A stretch of DNA of 64,000 bases, taken from positions 1 through 64,000 of the forward strand of contig VXOR01000034.1 in assembly GCA_009840005.1 (NCBI GenBank), in the 5' to 3' direction. Below, piece by piece: positions 51,945 to 60,041 of the stretch. This DNA is from Gemmatimonadota bacterium. GTDB taxonomy: Bacteria > Latescibacterota > UBA2968 > UBA8231. How positions within the stretch are numbered: the stretch's first letter is position 1; each line of letters starts with the position of its first letter. Both the position numbers and the translations under genes were made by a program. The notes under the pieces are model-generated. The model was not told the DNA's origin, made no database searches, and saw nothing but the letters and a program-made list of their open reading frames with translations.

Positions 51945-52202
51945 ATGAGTCGTGATACAGTCGTACGCGCTCGGATTGATAGCGAAACCAAAGCACGAGC
52001 TGCGGAAGCACTGCAAGCGATGGGTTTGTCGGTGTCGGATGCCATTCGCCTGCTGTTGCTGCGCGTGGCAGATGAGAAGCGGCTGCCTTTTGCCGTCCAA
52101 GCACCGAATACTACCACCGTCAAGGCGATGAAGGAATTGAACGAGGGCAAGGGTAAGCGCTTCGGCAGCGCCGAGGAACTGTTCCAAGATCTCGGGATCT
52201 GA
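51945..52202 (+). CDS. relB: RelB/DinJ family antitoxin
   Basis: An 85-residue antitoxin: RHH core TVVRARIDSETKARAAEALQAMGLSVSDAIRLLLLRV, then the basic/acidic tail ending GSAEELFQDLGI, both typical of RelB/DinJ. AGGAGG stands 10 bases before the ATG. Only one base separates its stop from the GTG of the toxin gene. It should repress its own promoter at 51889-51917 alone and with the toxin. Confidence 0.92.
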   Translation: MSRDTVVRARIDSETKARAAEALQAMGLSVSDAIRLLLLRVADEKRLPFAVQAPNTTTVKAMKELNEGKGKRFGSAEELFQDLGI

Positions 52203-52203
52203 C

Positions 52204-52476
52204 GTGCTGATCCCGGTTCGTTCTACGCAGTTCAAGCGCGACGCGAGAAGAGCCGAGAAGCGCGGCAAAGACCTGACCAAGCTGCGGGTGTTACTGGCGT
52301 CGTTGATCCGGAAGGAGCCGTTAGCTGCCCGCCATCTCGATCACCCGCTGCGGGGCATTTGGAAGGGCTACCGGGAAGCTCATATTGAGCCGGACTGGCT
52401 CTTGATTTACCGCGTCCAAGGAGCCGAATTGCATCTGGTTCGCACCGGTTCCCATGCCGATCTATTCAAGAAATAA
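52204..52476 (+). CDS. yafQ: YafQ-like (RelE superfamily) mRNA interferase toxin
   Basis: A 90-residue toxin starting with GTG 52204. Family features are STQFKRDARRAEKRGKDL, HPLRGIWKGYREAHIEPDWLLIYRV, and the final LVRTGSHADLF, which carries the C-terminal catalytic His of YafQ. In characterised members it cuts mRNA at the ribosome. It is co-transcribed with the relB-type gene. The last codons are duplicated at 51858-51879. Confidence 0.92.
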   Translation: MLIPVRSTQFKRDARRAEKRGKDLTKLRVLLASLIRKEPLAARHLDHPLRGIWKGYREAHIEPDWLLIYRVQGAELHLVRTGSHADLFKK

Positions 52477-52486
52477 ATCAGGCCGC
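52465..52486 (+). repeat. 22-bp direct repeat at the toxin 3' end
   Basis: Right partner of 51858-51879 (20 of 22 bases equal). It covers the last three codons and stop of the YafQ-like gene. The repeat pair brackets the whole antitoxin-toxin module, as left by duplication or insertion. Confidence 0.7.
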
Positions 52487-52511
52487 AAGCGCCGTTACGC
52501 AAAGGCGAGCT

Positions 52512-53548
52512 ATGTACCAACCGCTGGACCGTATCACGCTCAAATCTGGTGAAGCTGTACAAGCCGGCGTTGTGCAAGGCCCTGATCTCGACTGGGCCGA
52601 GCGCGTCGAGACCCTTTTGGGCCACAAAGGCCCGTCTTGGCGCTGGGGCAACGAACAGGTACTGCGCACTCAGACCGGCCTCGACGTCTTCTTTTATTTG
52701 CTACACCGCGATGGCGATCCCTTTGCCAATATAATGACTATTGAATACCGAGGCGTGGGGTTGCTCGGCCACGTGTACACTCGCCCCGAAGACCGCCGCC
52801 AAGGCGCTGCCATGCAGCTAATGGCCTGCCTCATGGAACACTTTAGGCAGCGCGGCGGCCAAGCCCTGTTTTTGGGTACGGGCTACGATACGCCGCCCTA
52901 TCACATTTATCGGGCCAATGGCTTTGCCGGGGTCGAGCCAGAAAGCGGTTATATGGACTATTACAGCACCTCGCAGGAGGAATTTGATAGGGATTATTTC
53001 GCGCCGGGTTCTACGGCTATAGAGCCGGTTGGCTGGCTCCACTGGCCCGTTTCGATCCCTCTGTTTTTGGGTGATTTTCCCGGCGTCGTGCGCGGCGCTG
53101 GCTTGGGTGTGTGGGGTCGCCGCTCGACAGAAGGGCCTTTGCTGCCCTTGCTGCAGGATTGTTTGGAACGCGACGCAAGCGGCCTTCCACCTCGTGCGCT
53201 GGCTCTGGTGCAACAGGAAACCCGCGCCGTGGTGGGCTGGGCGATGTGGTCCGACCATCCACTGTGGCCCGATGCCTGCTTGGTTGACTTGTATTGCCAT
53301 CTGGACTTTTGGGAGGAAGGGGGGCCGCCTTGCTCCAGGCGCTAGAACTGCCAGAGAGCCACGCCTGTTTGGCCTATTGCGACGCTGGGTTGCAACCCAA
53401 AGCTACTGCCCTGATTGCGGCTGGCTTCCGTTGCGGCGCTACTTTAAACCAGCGGGTCGCTGCTGATCGGGCGCAAACGGGTTGGGTGGATGTCGAGGTG
53501 TGGGAAAACAAGGGAAATTTTCACGCCGACGGATCGGTGGTGCACTGA
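52512..53548 (+). pseudogene. Frameshifted GNAT-type N-acetyltransferase
   Basis: The first frame (52512-53345) encodes 277 residues with a GNAT core: LLGHVYTRPEDRRQGAAMQLM is the acetyl-CoA loop (R-x-x-G-x-A) and YHIYRANGFAGVEPESGYM the end of the fold. At a run of six G (53319-53324) it passes into GGPPCSRR and stops. The next frame continues without a gap as GGAALLQALELPESHACLAY to a stop at 53548. One extra G would restore a protein of about 345 residues with a second acetyltransferase-like half. A homopolymer sequencing error, a true mutation or slippage cannot be told apart here. Confidence 0.75.
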
Positions 53549-53886
53549 TGATACTCTATTTATCGGGTCGGGATACGGATGATTTGCTGATGGTGTTGGA
53601 AGGGGTGGCGGGCGTGGTGTTCAAGCGGAGCGACGAGCGCAAGAAGCGAAAGTATTTTGAAAAGGGGGCGCGCAAGGATTCGATGGGCGAGGTTTCGGCG
53701 AAGGTTTTTCTCGGCAGCGGCGTCGAGGCGAAGGCGCGAGCGGCGGTGCGGGAGATCGTGGTTGAGGGCGTGCGGTCGAAGCAGGTTGCGGTTGTAATAA
53801 AAAGTGAGGGGAATGCGGAGATCGCGTTGGCTGGGCCGAATCCTGATGAGGGGCAATTACAGGCGTTGGCCGATCGGTTAATGTAG
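53548..53886 (+). CDS. Hypothetical small protein
   Basis: A 112-residue protein. ATG 53548 overlaps the TGA of the GNAT gene by one base (TGATG), so it is probably coupled; a longer frame from 53482 would overlap that gene. It is predicted alpha/beta, with a basic stretch (KRSDERKKRKYFEKGARK) and no signal or membrane segment. I do not recognise the family. The pairing with an acetyltransferase suggests an accessory role only. Confidence 0.6.
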   Translation: MILYLSGRDTDDLLMVLEGVAGVVFKRSDERKKRKYFEKGARKDSMGEVSAKVFLGSGVEAKARAAVREIVVEGVRSKQVAVVIKSEGNAEIALAGPNPDEGQLQALADRLM

Positions 53887-53918
53887 GATGGGCTCCTATT
53901 TTCGCCTGTGGCGAATAA

Positions 53919-54023
53919 CGAACGAAAGAGGAAACCCGAGACGTTTTTGCAAAGACGGACCGAGGGGAAGAATTGGTCGAGTGTGAAGACGCCGATGGCA
54001 TGTTTAAGAAGCTGAACATTTGA
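53919..54023 (+). pseudogene. Relic of a RelB/DinJ-type antitoxin C-terminus
   Basis: The frame, open from 53919 after a stop, reads TKEETRDVFAKTDRGEEL then VECEDADGMFKKLNI and a stop at 54023. This matches the C-terminal pattern of RelB/DinJ antitoxins (TDRGE..V.C.DAD.MF..L.I; compare SAEELFQDLGI of the intact gene at 51945). No start codon or RHH half remains. Confidence 0.6.
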
Positions 54024-54054
54024 TGCGGCGTTCCTCTGGTGGTTGCTGACAAGG

Positions 54055-54387
54055 TTACTCGGACACGCTCTTCTCTAGTGCTTGCATGATCCAGCTATTC
54101 AAGCTCAGACCGCTTTCTGTCGCCGAGCGAGCAACGCGCTGATGCAAGTCTGGCCCGAGCCGCACGTTGAGCTTGCCTGAGAAAGGCCTTCGCGGCTCAA
54201 TGCCGTCTTCCTCACAGGACTTGAGATACTCGTCGATGGAGCGATGGAACTCGCGCCGAATCCCCTCGACGTCAGTTGCCGCAAAGGTGGCAATCGAATA
54301 AGCACCGCTGTTGACGACCCGTCCGTGAAGACATCCCACGGAATCGTCGAATTCGACCTCGGCGGCGTATCCTTTGTACTGCATCAT
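54055..54387 (-). CDS. hicB: HicB-family antitoxin
   Basis: A 110-residue antitoxin starting MMQYKGYAAEVEFDDSVGCLHGRVV. Residues 1-60 are the HicB-like partial RNase H fold, and 75-110 are an RHH DNA-binding end (GKLNVRLGPDLHQRVARSATESGLSLNSWIMQAL). The much longer open frame to 54750 is spurious. Its ATG overlaps the end of hicA by 4 bp (ATGA). It should bind the inverted repeat at 54648-54669. Confidence 0.9.
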   Translation of the reverse strand: MMQYKGYAAEVEFDDSVGCLHGRVVNSGAYSIATFAATDVEGIRREFHRSIDEYLKSCEEDGIEPRRPFSGKLNVRLGPDLHQRVARSATESGLSLNSWIMQALEKSVSE

Positions 54388-54638
54388 GGCTTGACTCCTA
54401 CGGCTTTGAGGAACGCGGAGATGTCGCGCACCGTCGCTCTCCCAGTCTCTGGCTTTGGATGGGGCCGATGAACTACCATTCGTTCTGAGCCCTTCTTCAG
54501 AAGTATGCGCGACCCCGAACGTTGCGACACCTCCACGCCTGCTGCCTTCAGCATGGCGCCGATGTCCGTCCACCGGATGTTTGCTGGCGTCGGCGTCTTG
54601 AGCACATTCTCCAGCGTGCGCTGATGCTTCGCTCGCAT
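54384..54638 (-). CDS. hicA: HicA-family mRNA interferase toxin
   Basis: An 84-residue toxin of the double-stranded RNA-binding fold: RWTDIGAMLKAAGVEVSQRSGSRILLKK, then MVVHRPHPKPETGRATVRDISAFLKAVG. It has the Gly-Ser and following His typical of HicA. It is somewhat longer at the N-terminus than the usual 60-80 residues. Gene order hicA-hicB with a 4-bp overlap is standard. Transcription is from the right, past the palindrome just upstream of its ATG. Confidence 0.9.
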   Translation of the reverse strand: MRAKHQRTLENVLKTPTPANIRWTDIGAMLKAAGVEVSQRSGSRILLKKGSERMVVHRPHPKPETGRATVRDISAFLKAVGVKP

Positions 54639-54647
54639 GACGATTTA

Positions 54648-54669
54648 ATGGTACTAAACGAAGTACCAT
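54648..54669 (-). promoter_or_regulatory. Inverted-repeat operator upstream of hicAB
   Basis: Perfect 8-bp arms ATGGTACT (54648-54655) and AGTACCAT (54662-54669) with a 6-bp spacer lie 10 bp before the hicA ATG. On the minus strand TTGCAT and TACCAT are spaced 17 bp across it, a weak promoter match. It is a likely HicB binding site. Confidence 0.65.
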
Positions 54670-54705
54670 GATGCAAATTTGTCCCAAGCCGCATGTTGAG
54701 CTTGC
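54669..54705 (-). pseudogene. Relic of a hicB C-terminal segment
   Basis: 37 bp match 54140-54176 inside hicB at 32 positions. On the minus strand it reads KLNMRLGTNLHH against KLNVRLGPDLHQ of the intact gene. A decayed earlier hicB copy upstream of hicA is the simplest reading. Confidence 0.6.
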
Positions 54706-54902
54706 GGTCGCGCCAGATCGATCCATACTGACCGGATGACCTGCTGTCATACGTTTATTGATACTGGCTCTTCTCCAACTATTTACGGCACTGGTGCCTT
54801 ACATACGTAGTCCAATTGCTTTATTTTTTAGTAGGCCCAAGGCCACACTACCGCTGTCAATCACAGGTCATAGCGAATAATAGCCGAACAGGAGAATTTG
54901 AA

Positions 54903-55299
54903 ATGAAGTACGAAGTAAGCGACATAGCCTCTAAACTCATCTCTACCGACGACGATAGAGACCAAGGACAACGACATACCCGCTATCGTCTCGCGTCTTT
55001 TGACTTGTGATCCCTATAGGATCGTGCTTTTCGGATCTCATGCCTTAGGGACGGGGGAGACGGGAAGCGATATAGATTTACTGGTCATCCTCGATTCTGA
55101 GGTTATCTCACAGACCTATGAGGAAAGGATGCAAAGAAGGCTTGTAGTGAGGAAACGTATTGAGGCGATCAATAGACTAGTTCCCATTGACCTTATCGTC
55201 TATACGAAAGCCGAGTACGAGCTTCTTCAGAGGCATGGCACTTCTTTTTTAAATGAGATAGAAAGTTTAGGGAAAATATTGTATGAAAAAGCAAGCTAA
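54903..55299 (+). pseudogene. MNT-type nucleotidyltransferase (antitoxin of an MNT/HEPN pair), frameshifted near its N-terminus
   Basis: AGGAG precedes ATG 54903, which reads MKYEVSDIASKLISTDDDRD and then runs out of frame to a stop at 55010. The +1 frame carries the real continuation, IPAIVSRLLTCDPYRIVLFGSHALG, then TGETGSDIDLLVIL with the GSx10DxD nucleotidyltransferase motif, to a stop at 55299. TTG 55000 could start a truncated 99-residue product lacking the first strand. Such enzymes AMPylate or modify a HEPN toxin encoded next to them; here the partner is also broken. Confidence 0.7.
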
Positions 55300-55437
55300 G
55301 GGGTGGCTGGATTCGGCGCTCGATGACTTTATCTCTCAGATTTTGGGCTACTCCCGGGTGGAAAACCACCGAAGGAGCTAGCCCAAAAGATGTATCATCT
55401 CGCTCGAAAGATATGCGAGACGATAGAGCAAATTTAG
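55283..55437 (+). pseudogene. Broken HEPN partner of the MNT gene
   Basis: ATG 55283 overlaps the MNT gene and begins MKKQAKGWLDSALDDF, the normal opening of HEPN toxin partners, but the frame stops at 55381. Another frame continues GLLPGGKPPKELAQKMYHL then ARKICETIEQI and stops at 55437, resembling a HEPN C-terminus. The total is far below the usual 120-130 residues, so the middle, with the catalytic motif, is deleted. An in-frame stretch to 55536 (KLAWAAADVVAREIYDTE) may be another remnant. Confidence 0.6.
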
Positions 55438-55538
55438 GGGTCGCAGCATTATAGAGATGCTGAAGCCGCCGACCCAACCAAACTAGCTTGGGCCGCCGCC
55501 GACGTAGTAGCAAGAGAAATATACGATACCGAGTAGCG

Positions 55539-58403
55539 CTACTCTTCTCCCGCCTCGTCCCCCTCCTCCGGATAAAGCACCACCCGCACATAGCGGTCCA
55601 TGTTGAAATACTTCTGCGCCGACTGCTGCACTACATCCACCGTCAGCGAATCGACCAACGCCGGATACTGAATCAGCAGCCGTGGATCGACCCCGTTGAA
55701 GTCGAGCGATGCCAACGACCCGACCCAGAAGCTGTTCTCCTTGAGGTCGGTTTCGCGCTGGCGCTGGCGCATTTCCTTGACTTTATCGACGTAGAGGTCG
55801 GTGGTGCCGACGGTTTTTAGGCTGTCGATCTGCTCAAAGATTACTTGCGTCAGTTCCTCGACGCGATCGGGATCGCTGCCGAAGGAGATGGAGATGCGGT
55901 ACTCCTCGTCTGGGTAGTGCGAGCCGCTGCTGCTGACCCAGACCCCATAGGTGCCGCCTAAATCCTCGCGCAATACCTCGCGCAGCTTGATTTCCAGCAC
56001 GGAGGTCATGGCCCTGAGTTCGAGGTTGTTTTTCCAGCCGTCGTATTCAAAGGGGCCGGTGAAAATCATCTGCGATCGGCTCTTGGGTTCAATGCCGCGA
56101 TAGACCGCTTTGTCGACCACGCCCTCTGGAGCCTCGATGCCGACATCGCGCCAAGTCTCCTCCCGTCCGGTGGTCGGCAAGCCGCCCAAATAAGTGCGCA
56201 CCAGCGGCTCTATGCCTTCGAGGGTGAAGTTGCCGACGAAGAAAAAGGAGAAGTCGCTGGCGTCGGCAAAGCGATCTTGGTACACAGCCATGGACGTAGC
56301 TAAGTCCATCTCGTCGAGCAGATCCAGCGACCAAGGACGCGCCCGGTGGTGGTACTGCGCCATGGTGACCGAAATGGTGTCGCTGAACGCCGTTTCTGGG
56401 CGTGCGCTGCGATTTTGGATGGAGCCTCGCATGAGCGTCTGGTAGGCTTGGAAGGCCGTGCTGTCTTGGCGCGGCGCAGTGAAGAAGGCGTAGATCAGCT
56501 CGAACATGGTCTGGATATCTTCGGGCGAGGCCGAGCCAGAAACGCCCTCTCTCAGGCTGCTGATCCACGGCGATACCCGCACCACTTTGCCGGCCAGTTT
56601 TTTCTCCAGTTCGATCTTGTTAAACGGCCCCACGCCGCCCTCGCTCACTACTGAGGTTGCCGTCGAGGCTGCCACGTAGTCGGCGTCGGGTATCAGCGAG
56701 TGCCCGCCGGGACTATAGGCCCGGAAGAGGATCTCATCGTTTTTGAAATCCGTCGGCTTCAGGCACACGCGGATGCCGTTGGCGAGCGTCCACCAAGTCA
56801 CGCCGATCTCGGGGATTTCGCTGCGTTTGACGATTTCGGCCGGGGCTGGTACTTGCGCCACGAGCGGCTCGTCGGATACCTCGTCGGCGTACGGTTCGAT
56901 CTCCTGCTGCGCCGCCTTGGCGAAGATCGCCAGCAGATCCTGCTCGTTGGGCACGACAATGCCCTCTTGCTCAGGGGCTTCTACGGTGATTACCCGGTTT
57001 TTTTCGCTCGTCCACTCGCTGGCCAGCGCATTGATGTCCTCTAATGCAATGCCGGGGACCAGTTCTTGGTAGAGTTCGTATTCCTTGGCAATGCCGGGGA
57101 TGGCTTCGTCGGTCAGCAGGTGGCGCACGTATTCGGAGGCAAAACCGCTCGACTGTTGTTTGTCGCGCTCGCGGTAGGACTGCTCCATGCTGCGCAGCAT
57201 TTCCTTTTTTTCGCGCGCTAGCTCGGAGGCGGTAAAGCCGTATTCCCGCACTCGCGCCGCTTCAATTAGCAGGGCCTCAAGCCCAGCGTCGAAACCGTTG
57301 TTTTGCACCCCAGCGCCGAGGATAAAAAACTCCTTGGAGCGCAGCCAACGCCCTTGTCCCGAATAAGCGCCTAAAAAGGGCGGCTCGGGTAGCTTGGTCA
57401 GTTCGTGTAGGCGCTGGTTGAGCATCCGGTGATATAGAGCCTCAATCAGCGAGCGGCGGTAGGTACTCACCGTCCCTTGGGGCCGCACATCCATCTTGTA
57501 GTAGATGCTGACGCTGTTGTAGGTGGCCTCTGGGTCGGTGGTAATGGCAAAGAGCGTCTCCTCGTGGTCGGGCACGGGGAACACTGTGCGCTCGGGGGGA
57601 TTTTCGGCCGCAGGGATGCGGGCAAAATACTCCTGCACTAGCGCCTCTACCTCCGCTGGCTCAATGTCGCCGACGGCCACAAAACCCATCAGATCGGGCC
57701 GGTACCAAGTGCGGTAAAAGCGGCGCAGGTCCTCGTGATGAAAGGTGTCGAGCACGGCCTTCTGGCCGATGACTAGGCGCACGGCGTAGCGCGAATCCTT
57801 CAGGAGAATGGGTATTTGCTCGTCGAACATGCGCTGCTGAGCGCCGCGCCGCAGTCGCCACTCTTCGATGACTACGCCTCGTTCCTTGTCGATCTCCTCG
57901 GACTCAAAGCTGATCTGGTGCGCCCAGTCCTCCAAAATTTGGAAGGCTGTTTCCACGACCTCGGTGCTGTCGGTGGGCACGGTCAGCATGTACACGGTCT
58001 CGTCGAAGCCGGTGTAGGCATTCAGATCCGGCCCAAAGCGCATACCGATTAGCTCCAGGTAGTCCACTAGCTCCTGCTTGGCAAAGTTTTTGGTGCCATT
58101 GAAGGCCATGTGCTCGGCAAAGTGCGCCAGCCCCTGTTGGTTTTCGTCCTCCAGCACCGAGCCGGCATCGACTACCAGCCGCAGCTCGACTCGGTTTTCG
58201 GGCTTTTGGTTTTTGCGAATGACGTAGCGCAGGCCGTTGTCTAGTTGGCCGATGGTCACCAGCGAGTCAATGGGTAGTTTCGGATCCTCTAACTTCTCGG
58301 TCGTCTCCTCCATCGCCGCCTGTTGCACGGTCGCCGGAGACGTGCTGACGCAGGCGTATAGTAGCACTGGCAGCACAACGAACAGCAGTAAAACTCGTCT
58401 CAT
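55539..58403 (-). CDS. M16-family zinc metallopeptidase lipoprotein
   Basis: A 954-residue protease from ATG 58403, chosen because AGGAG lies seven bases upstream and it gives a lipoprotein signal (lipobox LLYAC, Cys18); the frame itself opens at 58445. The first M16 domain has the inverted zinc motif H-F-A-E-H (94-98) and the downstream ERGVVIEEW segment (174-182) that supplies the third ligand. The second M16 half (about 530-954) lacks HxxEH and would close the chamber, as in pitrilysin-type enzymes. Acts in the periplasm on peptides. Single-gene unit between the toxin-antitoxin region and the kinase. Confidence 0.92.
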   Translation of the reverse strand: MRRVLLLFVVLPVLLYACVSTSPATVQQAAMEETTEKLEDPKLPIDSLVTIGQLDNGLRYVIRKNQKPENRVELRLVVDAGSVLEDENQQGLAHFAEHMAFNGTKNFAKQELVDYLELIGMRFGPDLNAYTGFDETVYMLTVPTDSTEVVETAFQILEDWAHQISFESEEIDKERGVVIEEWRLRRGAQQRMFDEQIPILLKDSRYAVRLVIGQKAVLDTFHHEDLRRFYRTWYRPDLMGFVAVGDIEPAEVEALVQEYFARIPAAENPPERTVFPVPDHEETLFAITTDPEATYNSVSIYYKMDVRPQGTVSTYRRSLIEALYHRMLNQRLHELTKLPEPPFLGAYSGQGRWLRSKEFFILGAGVQNNGFDAGLEALLIEAARVREYGFTASELAREKKEMLRSMEQSYRERDKQQSSGFASEYVRHLLTDEAIPGIAKEYELYQELVPGIALEDINALASEWTSEKNRVITVEAPEQEGIVVPNEQDLLAIFAKAAQQEIEPYADEVSDEPLVAQVPAPAEIVKRSEIPEIGVTWWTLANGIRVCLKPTDFKNDEILFRAYSPGGHSLIPDADYVAASTATSVVSEGGVGPFNKIELEKKLAGKVVRVSPWISSLREGVSGSASPEDIQTMFELIYAFFTAPRQDSTAFQAYQTLMRGSIQNRSARPETAFSDTISVTMAQYHHRARPWSLDLLDEMDLATSMAVYQDRFADASDFSFFFVGNFTLEGIEPLVRTYLGGLPTTGREETWRDVGIEAPEGVVDKAVYRGIEPKSRSQMIFTGPFEYDGWKNNLELRAMTSVLEIKLREVLREDLGGTYGVWVSSSGSHYPDEEYRISISFGSDPDRVEELTQVIFEQIDSLKTVGTTDLYVDKVKEMRQRQRETDLKENSFWVGSLASLDFNGVDPRLLIQYPALVDSLTVDVVQQSAQKYFNMDRYVRVVLYPEEGDEAGEE

Positions 58404-58522
58404 TGATGACTCCTGTTTTGATTGGTTAATAGCCGATTGATCCATTCAACCAGCGGTTTGTTCTATGATGGAAATTTTCGCTTTGGGATTTGTCTCATTG
58501 ACGCTTGACACTGCCTAATGTT

Positions 58523-60037
58523 TCACGATTGGGGGCCACTGGCAAACGCTGCGCTCGCTTCGGCAATGGAGCCAAACGCGCCGTCGGCCACTGCGGCACA
58601 CAACGCGGCACCAACGGCGGCCTCTTCGCCGTGTGCCCCTACGTGCAGCGGCATAGCGAACTCGGCTTCCAGCGCCGCCCGCAGTACGGGATTTAGCTTG
58701 ATGCCATTGCCTGCGCCAACCAACTTGGAGCGTGCGCCGCCACCGAGGCGGATGGCCTCGCGATACGAGTCGGCCAACTCGACGGCCATGCCTTCCAGCA
58801 GCGCGCGCGTCAGATGCCCAGCGGTCAGCGTCGTAGCGGTTAGCTCGCGGAAGGCGGCTTTGGCGCGGGGCCTGCTACGCGACCCGGAAAACAGCGGGTC
58901 GGCGCGCACACCCTCGGCACCGACTGGCACGTCGGCTGCTAATGCTACGAGCCGCTCGTAGAGGGCCTCGCTGTCGGGCTTCGACGACTCGACTGAGCTC
59001 GCCGAAGTCCTGAGCTCAGCCGAAGGTTGGACATCGGCGAGAGCAGAGATGGCGTCGGCGAAGAAGTCGCGCAGCGTCCTGAACGTGCGCCCGCCAACGG
59101 CCCCCACGCCGGCCAGCAGATAGCCGCGCTGGATATAGGGACGCAGTTCGAGCGAGCCGCGCGGCAGTGGAGCTTCGATATGCAGTGCGGCTTGTCCGCC
59201 GGTGCCGACGTTGACGGCCACGGTGTTGGCGTAATCGGCGACCGTGCCGGCAAAGCTACACTGGTGGTCGCCAGACGCCACGGCCACGGGCAGGCCCGCT
59301 GGGACGCCGAGCTTTTGGGCCATTGCTGTGGTCAGGGGACCGGCCATGGTACAAGATTCGACCAGATCGGGAAACAGCGAACGGTCTAGGCCGAGATCGG
59401 CGATAAGCTCGTCCGCCCAGACGCGCTTGGTCACGTCATAGACGCCCCAGCCGAGCGCGTCTGTCGGATCGACAACGGGTCGTTTGCCCACCAGCCGCGA
59501 CACCACAAACTCAGGGGCCGTGGTACCACTGACGCCATTGGGGAGTTGATTGTTGGCTTGCAGCCAAAACAGGTGCGGCGCGGCGTGGCCGGCCACGAGG
59601 GGACAGCCGGTATGGGCAAAGGCGGGCATTTCTCCTTCAGTGGCGATCGAACCCCCGCGCTGGGCCATGGCGTCTAAGTAGGTGTGCTGCTGGCCCGGTA
59701 GGAGTTCTTGGGCGCGCTGGTCCTGCCAGGAAAAATAAGGACCTACAGTATCGAGCGCGGCGTCGAGGAGCTGAAGGCCCTGCTGCTGTCCGGTGACGCC
59801 GATGGCGGCTGGGCGGGCGTTGGTGCGGGCTACGAGCGTGGCGGCGTTGCCGATGGCCAGCTCGGTCATCGCCTCGAGATCCCACTCCGAGCGGCTGATC
59901 CGCTTATCTGCCGCGGAGGTCACCTCGGACGAATTGGCCGCGCTGGCTGCGCCGACGACGGAGTTGGTGTCGAGGTCAATGACAATGGCGACAACGGTTG
60001 TCGAGCCGATGTCTAGCGCGAGGTAGTGCGTTGACAT
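58523..60037 (-). CDS. FGGY-family carbohydrate kinase
   Basis: A 504-residue kinase of the xylulokinase/gluconokinase/sedoheptulokinase type. It has LALDIGSTTVVAIVIDLD (phosphate-1 loop), GVTGQQQGLQLLD, VAVNVGTGGQAALH (second phosphate loop) and the C-terminal GGGARSKLVGAGNGI. It phosphorylates a sugar in the cytoplasm; the exact sugar is open. An in-frame insert rich in Ser (around SAELRTSASSVESS, 335-350) is encoded by a repeat at 58993-59025. It follows the dehydrogenase gene by four bases, so both are one operon. Confidence 0.9.
   Translation of the reverse strand: MSTHYLALDIGSTTVVAIVIDLDTNSVVGAASAANSSEVTSAADKRISRSEWDLEAMTELAIGNAATLVARTNARPAAIGVTGQQQGLQLLDAALDTVGPYFSWQDQRAQELLPGQQHTYLDAMAQRGGSIATEGEMPAFAHTGCPLVAGHAAPHLFWLQANNQLPNGVSGTTAPEFVVSRLVGKRPVVDPTDALGWGVYDVTKRVWADELIADLGLDRSLFPDLVESCTMAGPLTTAMAQKLGVPAGLPVAVASGDHQCSFAGTVADYANTVAVNVGTGGQAALHIEAPLPRGSLELRPYIQRGYLLAGVGAVGGRTFRTLRDFFADAISALADVQPSAELRTSASSVESSKPDSEALYERLVALAADVPVGAEGVRADPLFSGSRSRPRAKAAFRELTATTLTAGHLTRALLEGMAVELADSYREAIRLGGGARSKLVGAGNGIKLNPVLRAALEAEFAMPLHVGAHGEEAAVGAALCAAVADGAFGSIAEASAAFASGPQS
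58993..59025. repeat. REP-like short repeat inside the kinase gene
   Basis: Two near-identical 15-16 bp units, CTGAGCTCGCCGAAG (58993-59007) and CTGAGCTCAGCCGAAG (59010-59025), lie in tandem within the coding sequence without breaking the frame. The pattern resembles small repetitive extragenic elements. I saw no other copy in the window. Confidence 0.6.
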
Positions 60038-60041
60038 GGGA

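Noticed and set aside
53895..53909. TTCGCCTGTGGCGAA hairpin between the small hypothetical gene and the RelB relic
   Set aside because: Six-bp stem with a three-base loop but no T run on either strand; function not supported.
54388..54750. N-terminal extension of hicB to 54750
   Set aside because: The extra 120 codons run antisense-like through hicA and its operator in another frame. The ATG at 54387 with the 4-bp hicA overlap is the natural start.
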